A stretch of DNA of 64,000 nt from Albizia julibrissin (lineage: Eukaryota; Streptophyta; Magnoliopsida; Fabales; Fabaceae). The stretch lies in NCBI GenBank assembly GCA_037074505.1, contig CM073486.1, positions 14,603,001 through 14,667,000 of the forward strand. Reading direction: 5' to 3'. The translations under genes were made by a program, and so were the position numbers. Under the pieces are notes generated by a model. That model was not told where the DNA came from, made no database searches, and saw nothing but the letters and a program-made list of their open reading frames with translations. Shown here piece after piece: positions 25,928 to 37,666 of this stretch; within the stretch, counting starts at the first letter, position 1; each line of letters starts with the position of its first letter.

Positions 25928-26580
25928 GGCCATAGAAGCATGGAGATAGCTTCTTTGAGGTTCTGGGCATTACAGACATCTGTCGGTACAACTAGAGCTT
26001 GAGAAAAACCCAGTCACCTACATTGAATTGACGTTTAGACCTGTGCTTATCTGTGAATTGCTTCATACGGTTAACGACAGTAGCCAGGTTGTCTTTCAAA
26101 TGAGATAACAGGAGCTCCCTCACACTAAATGATCTGTCTATCGACTCCATTGCTGACTCATGAGGGAGATAAGGGAGTTGCAGCGGTGGTGGATGTCCGT
26201 ACATAATCTCGAAAGGGGTCACTCAAGTTGATGTGTGGAAGGTAGTGTTATACCACCACTCCGCAAGAGGAAGCCATCGTACCCAATCTGATGGTTGTTG
26301 ATAAGAAAATCATCGCAAGTATTACCCTAAGTAGCAATTCAACACTTCGCTTTGCCCGTCAATCTGTGGGTGGTAGGCTGTCGATAAGCACTGGTCTATT
26401 CCCAAACGGAGTAGGAATTATTGCCAAAACTAACTTGTAAAAAGTGGGTCCCAATCGCTTACAATGTTGGCAAGAGCTTTATGGAGTTTATAGATGTTGT
26501 CTATAAATACTTGAGCCAAATCTGATGTTGTGAATAGGTGGGCTAAAGCGACAAAGTGTGCATACTTGCTCAGGTGATCT
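25928..26580 (-). pseudogene. gypsy integrase core and C-terminal region
   Basis: Minus strand: FEIMYGHPPPLQLPYLP (near 26220-26170) and KHRSKRQFNVGDWVFLKL (near 26045-25992), landmarks of the integrase C-terminal part. The core between 26230 and 26580 is broken by frameshifts. Confidence 0.8.
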
Positions 26581-26588
26581 ACCACTAC

Positions 26589-26933
26589 CTATATTGTGTC
26601 CTTCCATTTCGATTTTGGTAACTTCTCAATGAAATCCATAACTATACTCTGCCACACACCCTCTAGTTCTGGTAATGGATGGAGCAATCCGGGATAGGCT
26701 ACATTTTCATATTTACAACGAAGGTAGACTTCGCAGCTTTTAATGAAGGACTCAATATCCTCCAGCATGCATTTCCAATAGAATATAACCTTAATTCGCT
26801 GATAGGTTACTCGAACATCGGAGTGTCCCCCTATGACCCAGCGTGCATCCACTGAATAATACAATTTTGGAGCTCTTTTTGTGTTGGCCTGATCACTAGG
26901 TGTTGCTTTCTTAATAACAATCCGTCTTGCCAT
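26589..26933 (-). pseudogene. gypsy integrase zinc-binding domain and start of core
   Basis: Carries the H-H-C-C zinc-finger context (GGHSDVRVTYQRIKVIFYWK, then CEVYLRCKYE) followed by DFIEKLPKSKWKDTI, which contains the first catalytic aspartate. Only about 80 bases separate it from the reverse transcriptase connection domain, so RNase H is missing. Confidence 0.85.
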
Positions 26934-27014
26934 CGGTACTTGCTGTGGGATGCGGGGTTATTCTTGAGGTCCCCAATGATTCGATAGAGATCACTATCAA
27001 TGGTCTACTGCTGC

Positions 27015-27514
27015 TTAATTTTCTCCCATGAGTACCTCCTGCAAAGCAGTAAAGGCAGTACTGGCAGTTTCTCCCCAACTAAAGCTATATTTCTTTAAGA
27101 GCTCGGTTAAGGGAAAGGCAATCATACCGAATGAGCGAATAAACTGCCGATAATACCCACAAAGACCCAGAAAAGCTCGCAACTCCTTTACAGTTCTAAG
27201 AATCAGCCATTTACTCACTGCTTCCAATTTCGATTTATCAGTTGCTACCTTCCCATTAAAGATGCAATGTCCTAAGTATTCAATACTTCCTGTGGCAAAA
27301 GTGCATTTAGAGTACTTCACAAAAAACTTATTCTAAACCAATATCTCAAACACTACCCTTAAATGGTAAACGTATGTGGAAATGTCAGGGCAGTAAATAA
27401 GTATGTCATCAAAAAATACCAACACATATTTTCTCAATAGGCCATCTAATATACATTTCATAATTGCCTGCCATGTTGAAGGAGTACTAGTAAGGCCAAA
27501 TGGCATGACTAAGT
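27015..27514 (-). pseudogene. gypsy reverse transcriptase, C-terminal part
   Basis: Minus strand from 27511: LVMPFGLTSTPSTWQA, then the catalytic FFDDILIY (near 27410-27390), KCTFATGSIEYLGH, LRAFLGLCGYYRQFI. One frameshift or stop near 27320. The N-terminal part lies beyond the CACTA insertion. Confidence 0.87.
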
Positions 27515-28169
27515 CACTACAAAAAATTAGTAAATTAGCGACAGAATTTAGCGACGGAATTTCATTCCGTCCCTAATCCCTCACAAATTCCGTCACTAAA
27601 ATTAGCGACAGAATTTAGAGACGGAATTTTTCCGTCTCTAAATTAGCGACGGAAATTCCGTCACTAAAAATTAGCGACGGAATTTAGAAACAGAATTTTT
27701 CCGTCGCTAATTAGAGACGGAATTACATTCCGTCGCTAAATTCCGTCACTAAAAATTAGCGACGGAATTTAGAGACGGAATTTTTCCGTCTCTAATTAGC
27801 AACGGAATTTTCGTCCCTAATTCCGTCTCTACTAGCTAAATTTTTTAATAATTCGGTTTTTTTTCCAAAATTATAATTTTTTAAATAATTTAAATTATTT
27901 TAAATTTATAATATAATATTAAAATAAATAAATAAAAATTATTAATTCATATTTATTTTTGAAATTAAAATTATAATATAATATATTTGAATTTTTAATA
28001 ATATATTATATACAAATAAAATGAAAATTTTGTAAATACAAACAAAAATAAAAAATAAAAATAATAATAAAAATTTAGGTAGAATATTTACATAAAATAA
28101 AATAAGAAAACTAAATTAAAATATTCAATAATATATAAAATTTTGTATTTCTATATTTGTTTGCAAGCG

Positions 28170-28222
<53 letters not shown>

Positions 28223-28275
28223 TATATTTGTACGTATGTGTGTGTGTCTGTGTCTTTGTCTATATATATATATGA
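28170..28275. repeat. TA/TG microsatellite in the CACTA element
   Basis: TA repeats, then about 14 TG units, then mixed TG/TA. Confidence 0.9.
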
Positions 28276-28294
28276 TTTTGCATTTAACTTTAAC

Positions 28295-28365
28295 AGGTTC
28301 TTCTTAGCTCAACTGGCAAAGGCACTAGCACACGCGTGAGAGGTCATGGCTTCAAATCCTAACTT
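28295..28365 (+). other. tRNA-like segment in the CACTA element
   Basis: TAGCTCAACTGG resembles a polymerase III A box and GGCTTCAAATCC, 40 bases later, a B box with one mismatch. No acceptor-stem pairing was found. Probably a tRNA-derived (SINE-like) fragment, not a working tRNA. Confidence 0.4.
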
Positions 28366-28781
28366 GGTCACAAAATGCAACCAATTTGTGACTTGTGACA
28401 CGTGGCGCGCAGTGGAGGGTGACACGTGGCGGCCGGAGGTAAGGTGGCGGTGGCTGACTAGTACACGTGGCGGCCGCCAGCGAGGGACATATGGAGGCTC
28501 GTGTTGTAGACATGTGGCAATTTAAATTATATATAAAAAAATATTTAGCGACGGATTAGAGATGGAAAATTCCGTCGACGGAATTTCCGTCGCTAAATTC
28601 CGTCTCTAATTAGCGACGGAATTCAAAATTCCGTTACTAATCAATTAGTAACGGTCTTTTTAGCGACGGAACAAATTCCATGGCTAATATGGTTCCGTCT
28701 TTAATCCGTCGCTAATTTCTGTCTCTAAGTTGATTAGTGACGGAAATTCCGTCGCTAATTCGTTATTTTTTTGTAGTGAGT

Positions 28782-29308
28782 ACTCATAGTGACCTGGATG
28801 AGTTTGAAAAGCGGTCTTATGCACATCTTCCTGTTTCATTCTTATTTGGTGATAACCGGAGCGAAGATCGAGCTTGGAAAAAGTGCAGGAAGAACTTAGC
28901 TTATCTAAAAAATCTTCAATCAAAGGGATAGGAAAACTATCACAGACTGTGGCACTGTTAAGTGCCCTGTAATCAACACACATTCTCCAACTCCCATATT
29001 TCTTTTTTACCAATACTACCGGGGATGCAAAGGGAGACGTACTGTGTTGAATAATTCCTTGTTCCAGCATATCCTTGATCATGGCCTCAATGGCATCCTT
29101 TGGGAGTGTCGGGTAAGCATTATGGTCATAATTTAATCGGATTAGTACCATCCTTTAGGATGATACGATGGTCATGGTCTCCTCGGGACGGTGGGAGAGA
29201 CTTTGGTTCATCAAACAAGGTTGCAAATGAATTAATCAAATGCTGCACATCACCCGGAACTGGCGTTTGGCCTGTAGGTTTGATTGTATAGCAGTCTGTG
29301 GGGACCAC
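28782..29308 (-). pseudogene. gypsy reverse transcriptase, N-terminal part
   Basis: Minus strand: DDHRIILKDGTNPIKL-like start, MLEQGIIQHSTSPFASPVVL, WRMCVDYRALN, FSKLDLRSGYHQIRM, ending HYEY at the CACTA insertion. A frameshift near 29140 joins two overlapping frames. Confidence 0.88.
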
Positions 29309-29707
29309 TTATACAGCTAAAACCTCGCCTGATTGATGCAATAGTTCCCTCATCTTGGAGTCGGAAATCATACGGTTCTTTATGGGACTCGCACCCACTA
29401 ATTTCACTGGGGTCCCTTGCCATCTAAACTCCATGGTAAGTACCCTGCAATCCAATTGGATAGCACCCAGTTCCCTTAACCAATGCATGCCCAATATCAT
29501 GTCATACCCAGCTAGGGGAAGCAACATCACTTCGGCATTAAATACTGTACCACAAGACACCCAACGTACACACTTGCAACATTCTGTAAACCATAACTTT
29601 CCCCCTCTAGCCACTGCAATTCTGCGAGGAATGGCACTAGTTAACTCTAACCCACAATCCTTACCAATCGATGAATCTATGAAGTTGTGAGAGCTTCCGG
29701 TGTCCAT
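29309..29707 (-). pseudogene. gypsy protease
   Basis: Begins MDTGSSHNFID with the aspartic protease DTGS motif and continues to MILGMHWLRELG, as in gypsy proteases. The frame is open to 29309. Confidence 0.85.
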
Positions 29708-29899
29708 CAGTATGTGAATTGTTCACCCCTTGATAGTTCCCAGTGTCACCTCCCGACGTTCCCGAAATGGCATTAAGGGAAATTACAGGTTAATTCACGT
29801 TCTCGGCGTCATTAGACTCCGTGATTTCCTCAGCCACCACTTCACCCTCAATTGAAGTTACCGGTTCTTCCAAGACTTCCATTAAAAAAATTTGTGTTT

Positions 29900-30902
29900 T
29901 CTTCTTGTTGTCACATACATGCCCTAGTGTATACCTCCCTTTTCAGTAATAGCACAGATTCTTTGAGCGGCATTCCTCTAACTCTTCAACTGTGAGTTTT
30001 TGTTTAAAAACCATATTGGGACGTCCAAGAACTCACTTATTGGTCGTAGCCACACCAGTAAATCGCTTGCTTTCAGTCACATTAGTTCGGCCGCTATTGT
30101 AAGGAACCGTGCTTTTGTTGAAGTTCATCATAGGACTCTTCCACGAGGAACCATACTTACTCGGGGTCAAGCTCGACGCATATCTATGTAACGAGTCCAA
30201 GTGTGATTCTTGTAACCGTGCTAATTTAGTTGCCTCTAACAGGTTTTGAGGGCACAGCAATTTGATTCCATTTGCCAACTCTGATTTGAGACCTCCTAAA
30301 AAACAACTAAGGTGTTTCTCCTCCGATAAATCTACCTTGCACATTAGGTTGTCAAATTCCTTTTAGTACTCGACTAAAGTTCATGTTTGTCTCAATTGCA
30401 TGAGATCCTCCATTGGGTCATCATTTAACGGACCAAATATGATCCCAATGGCTTCTACAAAGGCTCGCCACGGCACCATTCTATTTCTGCTGCATTCGAT
30501 GTGTTGAAACCGACGGTAAGCCTCACTGTCTAATGCAATGCTTGCTAATATTGATTTGCGTGCTTTAGGGGTGCCATCCAACTCAAAATATCTCTCACAC
30601 TTGGCCAGCCAAGAGTCCACATCTGATGTCGAGAATGGAGGGAAATCCAGTTTTGTGAAGCGTGTAGGAATATGGTAATCCTCATGTCGATGATTGCCTC
30701 TGTTTCTTCCTCTTTGCACCTGTAACTCAGCCATCTGCAAGGACATTCGTCGTACAATGTCTTGCAGCCCCACCATTGTGTCTTTAAGTTCTTGTACACC
30801 TTCGATCCTTGCTTCTAGTTGACCAAACCGTCGTCCCAATTCCTTCTGAACACGATCCTCCACTTCCTTCAAATGGACCTGCGAACGTGTCCCTTCTACC
30901 AT
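29900..30902 (-). pseudogene. gypsy gag
   Basis: Starts MVEGTRSQVHLKEVEDR at 30902. Contains a coiled-coil-like stretch, then the gag core (FPPFSTSDVDSWLAKCERYF, WRAFVEAI). Two stops near 30350-30375 interrupt it before KVDLSEEKHLSCFLGGL. Near 29950 a zinc-knuckle remnant has a stop in place of its second cysteine. Confidence 0.85.
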
Positions 30903-30934
30903 CCCACCAGATCGTTCACATGCTTTGATACCAA

Positions 30935-31185
30935 TGATGAACACAGAACCGAGAATGAAAGCAACAGACGAGAAGATTAGAGCAGAGAAAGTTGAGAAGA
31001 AGCAGAGAGGGTGAAAGAAATCTGAATTTACTACTTATCTAACTACCCACGACCCTACACTCAGAACAAATAGACCACGTCCAAGACCATGCAATGCAAC
31101 AACTAACAATTACAAGTTAAAAGACTACCCTGCCCTTTACAATACAAATAATGACTGCTATGTACCGGAATTAAATGACATAACA
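30935..31185 (-). repeat. gypsy 5' LTR
   Basis: Matches 19256-19555. Inner end adjoins the primer site; outer end is followed by TTCTT. Confidence 0.9.
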
Positions 31186-31190
31186 TTCTT

Positions 31191-33323
31191 TGATTTCCTT
31201 AGTGAGAAAGTGTACTTTAATATTGGTTGGAGTTACTCCTTTCCCTCGCCAGTTCTGTTGCTCTAATTTATTACTGAGAGAAGAAAGTTAAAATAAGCCC
31301 CTAAAATCAGACATCTGTAATTTACTGATTCTCGACCTTTTTCTGGTTCATCGTCTTTTCCCCTTTTGGCTGCTTTGTTTCAGGTAAGGAACCTCAGATG
31401 TGGACTTGTTGAAAGGAAATGCATCCGGTGGAGTAGAACAATTTGGGGTTAGCATATTGAAGTTGAGGAAACATACAGTAATGTCAGGATTCCTTGTTAA
31501 TGGAATAATGCAGTTAGGCTTCTGGCAAGTTTTTGTAACTTGTAAATGTAAACTAGGTTGCTGAACATGGAAATGGAGATGTATTGGGAAATGCATGGTG
31601 TTCCATTTAGTTGACTTGTGCAGATACAACTTGGTTGGTGATTCAAAACAATGTCCAACTCCCACTTTGGAGAAGTTTGTAACTACAATATACTCCGACA
31701 ATGTCATCATTACTGCAATTTGCAGGAACTTAATTAACTTAAAATGTTTTTACATATATGTCAAATGCTACTCATTGTAACTCACTGGCTTTCCTCCAAC
31801 TATGTGTTTCTTTTGAAGTTTCATCCTTTATTAGTTTACATACCAAGAGACTGTCATGGTCTTCATTTGAATATTCTCCTTTACTTAATATGATTTTGGA
31901 CTGTAGAACCTCTTATATGACCAGGGTAGTCAAAAGTGAAAGGTGTCCTAGTAGCACTAGATCTCTAAAAGGCTTTAGGAAAGAGATGCTCAAAATTTAC
32001 ATGTCCAGTGAATTGGGGCTAGGGTAAGAAAAATATTAGAAGTATGCTATACAAACAAAGATAGAGATAAATTTCAAACAGCATTTGACATAAAAATTTT
32101 CTATCCAAACATAATAATCATCAAAGACATTCGCTAATATCACTATTTAAGCATAATAATCATGTTCCTATGGATGTGATCCCTTAGGGTGGCCTCATTT
32201 TATTGTAATTTTGCAAAAACTTTAAAAAAGAAATAGCTTGAATATTATTCTAAACTGAGAAAAATTGCCAAATGTGCCATCAGCAAGGTGCCCTGTTGAA
32301 GCCAGCACCTCTCCTGGTGTGAGGGTGAGAGGCACAGGGCTTCTTCAGCACCTTGCCTTAATGCCACCTTTAACTACACTTCATTTGACTGCATCTTGCA
32401 TTATCTCTTATGATATTCTCGTAGTAAATTTTTATTTCAGGAAAAATAGACTGTAACATAGTGGAGGAAAAGATTGTAGATGTACCTTTCTTTGTGCTAC
32501 TATTCCTCCTGTAAAAGTTAAAAATATGGCTTTCTTTCATTGCTTCAAATGTCATCCTGTGGAATTCAATGCTTTCCTACAAGCCAGTCCATATCACAAA
32601 CGTCAGCCATTCGATATTACTCATGTAAACGTGCCAGCATGGAACTTTGTCTGCAAATATTTTTTTAAGAGAAAACATCATAGAAAATTTTTTCCAGCAG
32701 AGAATAAATTTTCCATCTTTTTTCCACTTGCATATCTTTACTCATATCCTGTGTTTTAATAAATGTGAAACTTGGGGTCATTTTAAATTCTTTCTTTCTT
32801 TACCTATAATATACAAGGGTTTCTGAATCAAATAAATAATGAGAGATACAGTTGTTTCTCCTTCTTTAAAATATAACACTTGTAAAAGTTTGGTAACTTA
32901 TTTCTGAGTGTAAATTTAGAAGGGAAATTTATATCTTGTATATCATTTGGGCCCCTTTACTAGAAAAAGGAAACATGTCTTTAAGTAGAGACTTAAAGCA
33001 TTCAAGAAGACATATTGTTTGATAATTTATTCCTTTGAAGGGATCTAATTGATGACTATAGTAGTATATAACTGCTGCTTTTTTGTCTATTTTCTCATTT
33101 CTGCAGAAAATATGAATATACATTTGATCATACATAGCTTCTTAAAATGTACATTGAAGTGTGTGCTGCTTTTAAACAGCACAATTGAAAGTACCAACTT
33201 GAGCAGGTGCATTAAGTCCATGTGTGAAGACTACTTAAAAAGTATAAAAGAGATTAATTTTGTTCCATCTGCAGACTATATGTATTAAAGCAGGTGTTTT
33301 GTTGACTGGATATGCTTTTGGAA

Positions 33324-33354
<31 letters not shown>

Positions 33355-34226
33355 CCCACACCCCTATGGTTAGGTTTTTATCATCTTTCTTTCTTATTAT
33401 TATTTTTTCACCCGGAAGGGGGGTTAGGTTTTCTCTAACCCTGGCTCCTCTAATCCTCTCTTAACAATCTGTCACCCATTTCTGTGATAGTACATCTAAC
33501 TTATGATCAGATGGATGATTTCCGTCCTAATTTTCACTGCTAATTTGAACAAAGTGCCAAGATTGATCAATATGGATTGAGTTCTTGAGCGTTGGGTAAA
33601 TTTTGTTGGCTAAAACAGGCTAACTGATGGCAAAGAAATAAGTCAGGAACGATGATCTTATACCCAAATGTTAGGATCTAAACTAAATCTTCTCGTGGAA
33701 AAGATCAGTTTTTCTAGTAAAATCAACATGAATCTGTAGAATGACTTGTTTTGAGCTGTGTACTTTATTTGTTTATTTTAGGTTTTTGAAATATTTAATT
33801 TATCTGTAACTGTAATTTGTTGAATCTATGGTTCCCATGCTTGTGGCATAACACAAGTCAGCATTCAGGAAACATTCGTGCAATGCACAAGCTAGTGGTC
33901 TAAACTGCGCCTCTGTGATGCCCGGATCAACATTCTAGCCAATGTATATTGAACTTTTGAGCGCATCATCTCTACATTAGATAAATAATTTTTTGGATTC
34001 ATATCATACCTTGACAGCTTGAATTATTATCGTCATAAATTATATCTTTAGCTAAAACTATCTTGTGAAATAATAATTACCTATCTCAAAACTTTACGTT
34101 TAATCTTTTGAGTTACATAGTTTTTGTGCCATAAAGTTCAAATTCCATGTTTCTCATGCCTCAATATTGTTTGAAGTGTTTTATTGATTGATGATTTCTT
34201 GATGTGGATCTTTACATTGTTTCAAG
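31191..34226. other. Rest of J-domain intron 1, no gene recognised
   Basis: AT-rich, with a CT/CA microsatellite at 33328-33352. The short frames (for example 31348-31710, 32265-32456) show no domain. Confidence 0.5.
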
Positions 34227-34307
34227 GATTTTTACAAAGTTTTGGAGGTTGATTATGATGCAACTCATGATGAAAATATCAAATTCAATTACCGAAAGCT
34301 TGCACTG
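34227..34307 (+). pseudogene. J-domain exon 2
   Basis: 27 codons, phase 0, covering helix I and most of helix II (DFYKVLEVDYDA, NYRKLAL). Bounded by TTTCAAG and GTTGGTTTG. Confidence 0.85.
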
Positions 34308-34427
34308 GTTGGTTTGCTATCCTTAGAGCTCCTCGACTGGTTCTCTCTTTGCTTTTTCATTCTGGAGTTTCTTTTTACTAGAAGTTTTAGTTCTCACTCA
34401 TCCTTGATTGTGCTTGGATTTTTGTAG

Positions 34428-34500
34428 AAATGGCATTCTGACAAGCACAAAGGTGACAGTGCTGTTACTGCAAAATTTCAGGAAATCAATGAAGCTTACA
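34428..34500 (+). pseudogene. J-domain exon 3 with mutated HPD
   Basis: Starts KWHSDKHKGD after TTTGTAG. The proline of HPD is serine, a single C-to-T change. Ends AYA/GTAGTAAAT, a plausible phase-1 donor where relatives continue into the helix IV region. Confidence 0.85.
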
Positions 34501-35104
34501 GTAGTAAATATAAACTCATTTATTAACAATAAAATATTATATTCCCTATGTCTCTATCAATGTTCATCTGTGAAGGACAAGTGATTGTAAACCCAACAAT
34601 TGTAGTCCTTCTCCTTCAGTCATGTGCATTTGAAATGCAGACTTTCTTGGTGTGGTTGGGAATTCTTACTCTTGTTGGTGCATTGTTTTGTTGTTATTTC
34701 TCTCCGAGCCCATTTTGTCCTAGGAGGAATTTAGTGCAAGTGAAGGTAATTTCAGACAATATGATAAGTCAACTCTAATTCAACAACTATACTTGACAGA
34801 AACCTATCTTGGCACATGTCTCTCTTAAAAACCTAAAAGCATGCCACTTATGAAAAAATTCTAGATTTGAGTTTTTCTGTTCAGCCCTGTTCTTTTGGTC
34901 ATCAAAGACCCAATGTGATATTGGTTACTAAATATCATTCATTAAGCCTCTGCACAAGTTGGGTCTCTTTAATTTGCGGGCAAATGGAAGATTTGTGGCT
35001 TGTGGCAATGCGAAGCAGTGCTCTTAGCATCTCAGACCTTCCATTTATCCACAAATTAAAGGGAAACCAACGCATGTAGATTAATGAAGGATATATTGTC
35101 GTTG
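34501..35104. other. Sequence after J-domain exon 3, no further exon seen
   Basis: Relatives would next encode a VLSDP-like segment; no frame here contains it. The 34548-34778 frame is hydrophobic but unrecognised. Confidence 0.45.
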
Positions 35105-35400
35105 ACAAACATGCTATTAATATTCTGAGCACCAAAAACAAAGCTTAATGGATTCCTTGATATTGTTTCCAAATTTGGCTTTGGTTGTGGCGTGCTTTTG
35201 GGTTAAGAGAGGGCTGCATGATCACAATCTTGCTATTGTTGGCTAGAGAATCTAAGTTTGATCTTCTTATTGCAAGACACAATTAAAAAAATATAATAAT
35301 TAAGCTATAAAATAATTATTACCTATTAGTAATAGTTAAAATTGGTCAATAAATATTAACAACGACGCATCTAACCCATCAAAACTCACAACATTAACAA
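35105..35400. repeat. Segmental duplication upstream of copy B (also upstream of copy C)
   Basis: Closely similar to 56390-56870, including GAGCACCAAAAACAAAGC near the start and ATTGGTCAATAAATATTAAC near the end. The copy C version contains an extra 222-bp MITE at 56614-56835. It marks the duplicated unit's left part. Confidence 0.85.
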
Positions 35401-35849
35401 GCGATTGATTCCGAAAAATTTCTGTGTCAGGACAAAGGAGATTGTGGGATACTTGTGGTGAATGCTAAGTTGGAGGCGGAGGCTTGGAGGGGACGAAGAA
35501 AAAAGAGGGGGAGCGGAGTGATGGGGTGGTATGAAGGAGAGGGGGGAAATTACGGTCAAAGGGTGCACCATGTGGGACCCATTTAGTGGCTATTTTTTCT
35601 ATAATAAAATTACTTTATTTTTTAAACTTTATGTATATTTTAGCATCGTTAAAACTTAATTGTGTGAGTTGTTTCTTACATAAAATATTATTATTAAAAT
35701 TATATATTTACCCAAAAAAAATAATAACAACTAGCATTAAAAAACTACTATAGTATTTCTCGAAATGAAAAATAAACTTCCTACGTTTAAATGAATTAAT
35801 TTTTTGAATAAAATTGAAGACTTGCCCGTTGGGTAGTCTTCCATTGTTT

Positions 35850-36577
35850 GGGGGTATTCACTCAAAGATCATTGAATTGGGAAAGAAAGTCACCACCAGT
35901 GCCCTTGTAGCCTTATGATATGTGGTTGACCAAATGTGGCAGGACATGTGTCCAGAGAATGAAGGGTTACAGGATAAAAGAGGATGAACCCGGCCGTAGA
36001 GGATTTGAAGAGACTTGGGTGTGATAGAGTGTCGGTGTTTGCCGCAGAGAAGGATCGATTCTTCGAAGCAGGAAGGAATTATGTGGGATAGTTGAAGAAA
36101 AGTGGGTGGGCTGGTGAAGCTGAGCTTGTGGAGAATATTGCTTTCATATTGATGGGAAACCCAGAGAAGGTAAGGCTGAGGATTTGCTTCAAAAGTTCGT
36201 GTCTTTCATCAAACAAGAGTGAGTGTCACCGAGTTGGGTCCACCATGAACAAATTGGTATCATTTCTCGTGTTACTGTACCTTGTCCACTTTACTATCTC
36301 TGTAAGTAAACCTAGTCTTGGCGATTCCGCCGCTCTGCTCACTGCTTTCCCTCTGCATCTCTGTCTTCATCTCTTGCTGTCGTCCTTCACTCTCTGTTTG
36401 GCTGTTGGCGTCTCTGCCCCTCGCTGTTCGCCGTCCTTCTTTCCGATTGGCTCTAAGGAGATTGGTAACTATTTATTATTCTACTTTCTGCCTCACCCAT
36501 TCTCACTCTTTCTTTTACTGCACAATTTCTCCTTCTTTCTACTTTATTTTGATCAGTGAATCATACAGATCCCCAAA
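35850..36577 (+). promoter_or_regulatory. Upstream and leader region of copy B
   Basis: From about 36280 it matches the leaders of copies A and C, with the same GATTG/GTAACT donor and TTTGATCAG acceptor before the ATG at 36578. The open frame 36092-36559 runs through it but is not kept in A or C, so it is probably not coding. The 35880-36240 sequence contains frame fragments that I do not recognise. Confidence 0.45.
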
Positions 36578-36638
36578 ATGTCAATATTGCAAGATGACTT
36601 GGAACAATACTCAGCCATGGATTTGGATCCTCTCGAGG

Positions 36639-36945
36639 CGAATTCGTTTCGGTCCGCTGCACTGCCATTCGCTGGTTGTCCATTGCACTCAAAACCACGT
36701 CGTTCGTGTTCAATCTGGGCCGTCCGCTGCGCGCCTGTTAAATGAACGGTGATCAAAGCCTCATAAATGAAACGACGTCGTTTTGATTCTTTGATCTCGT
36801 CCGTTTAATTTATGAATCAATCTCAGCCGTCCACTGAATTTGCCTCCACCATAGCTCACTTTTTGAACAGATCAGACGTGATTTTTTCCCTGTTGGCGTC
36901 ATCTTTGTCTTCGTCCACGGGAAAGCAAAGGGAAATGACAGAGCT
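36639..36945 (+). repeat. Left terminal inverted repeat of the Mutator-like element
   Basis: Pairs with 42020-42286. Contains the palindrome AAACGACGTCGTTT at 36770-36783. Confidence 0.85.
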
Positions 36946-37666
36946 TCTGCGTGCTGTGCTATGCTGTGTTGTTTTGGAAGATAATGTAATGTATTATATT
37001 ATTAGAGAAGACAATCAATAAGTATTAGTTTGTGAGAATTGAATATTAAAAATTAGTGAGTAAAGTAATAATTTTTTATATTTATGATTTATAATCTAGT
37101 TTTTATATTTATGATTTATCAATGTATAATCAAATGGTACAGATAGGGAAGAATGGAATAAGAGAAAAAATTTTAAATGTAAAAAATAAATGTATTCATA
37201 TGGTTACTCGTTTTGCATATCCCAGTGGCGCAACAAATGCAACTAAATTTGTGAAGCATATAACATGTATTTAATCAATAGGAAGTTCTAATTCATGCTA
37301 TAGTTGGATTGTTTGGTGATAATGCTACAAAAAATGAAGAGGGTGCTATAATAATATTTGGATTGCATGTACACATATGCGTGAAGGGTTTTCAAACGGG
37401 TAACTTTTAGGCCTTAAGACTTGAAAACTTCTAGTTATATGTTACGGATGTTTTGACTTTGACATATCCTTATATCAAGCATTGGTTTTGCATGAGAACT
37501 TTATCATTTTTGCTGTCCAAAACGCAAAATTTCTTGGTTGAGTTTTAAGAACTAAGAATTCTCCATAAGTACTTGTTTATAATTGTTTTTATTTGTATAT
37601 GTACATGTTTGTTAATCTTGAGGCCACAATTTATAATCGTATTTAATTTTGCAGGAGTTCTATACC

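Larger units (their letters stand above)
27515..28778. mobile_element. CACTA (En/Spm-type) non-autonomous element
   Basis: Ends CACTACAAAAAA and TTTTTTGTAGTG are perfect inverted repeats. The 3-bp duplication is AGT at 27512-27514 and 28779-28781. Both subterminal regions hold many direct and inverted copies of TTAGCGACGGAATTT, the usual transposase-binding array of CACTA elements. No transposase is present in its 1264 bp. It split the gypsy reverse transcriptase between HYEY and LVMPFGL. Confidence 0.95.
19256..31185 (-). mobile_element. Ty3/gypsy chromovirus-like retrotransposon, host to nested elements
   Basis: Perfect 5-bp duplication TTCTT at 19251-19255 and 31186-31190. LTRs lie at 19256-19555 and 30935-31185, both beginning TGTTATGTC on the minus strand. 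The primer site TGGTATCAAAGC (near 30923-30934) adjoins the 5' LTR, and the purine tract TTTAGGGGGGTAT adjoins the 3' LTR. Minus-strand order: gag, protease, reverse transcriptase, integrase, chromodomain. Stops and frameshifts occur throughout, and most of RNase H is deleted near 26940-27015. Two insertions split it: O2/I2 (19913-25922) and a CACTA element (27515-28778). About 17 of 250 aligned LTR sites differ. It lies in intron 1 of the J-domain gene. Confidence 0.93.
18946..34500 (+). pseudogene. J-domain (DnaJ) protein gene remnant
   Basis: Exon 1 at 19168-19197 encodes MESGDDTKSK and ends AAG/GTATTG in phase 0. Exon 2 at 34227-34307 follows TTTCAAG and reads DFYKVLEVDYDATHDE, then NYRKLAL, ending at a GTTGGT donor. 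Exon 3 at 34428-34500 reads KWHSDKHKGDSAVTAKFQEI, then NEAYS. These are helices I-III of a J domain. The universal HPD motif, needed to stimulate Hsp70 ATPase, is HSD (CCT to TCT). Intron 1 is about 15 kb and holds the gypsy element. No exon for the rest of the protein is found before the ankyrin duplication begins near 35105. Exon 1 has only ten residues, so its link to the others rests on phase and family resemblance. Confidence 0.72.

Noticed and set aside
28295..28365. A functional tRNA gene.
   Set aside because: A- and B-box-like motifs are present but no acceptor-stem pairing was found and the B box is mismatched.
36092..36559. 155-codon frame upstream of copy B.
   Set aside because: It overlaps the untranslated leader, has no recognised domain and has no counterpart in copies A or C.
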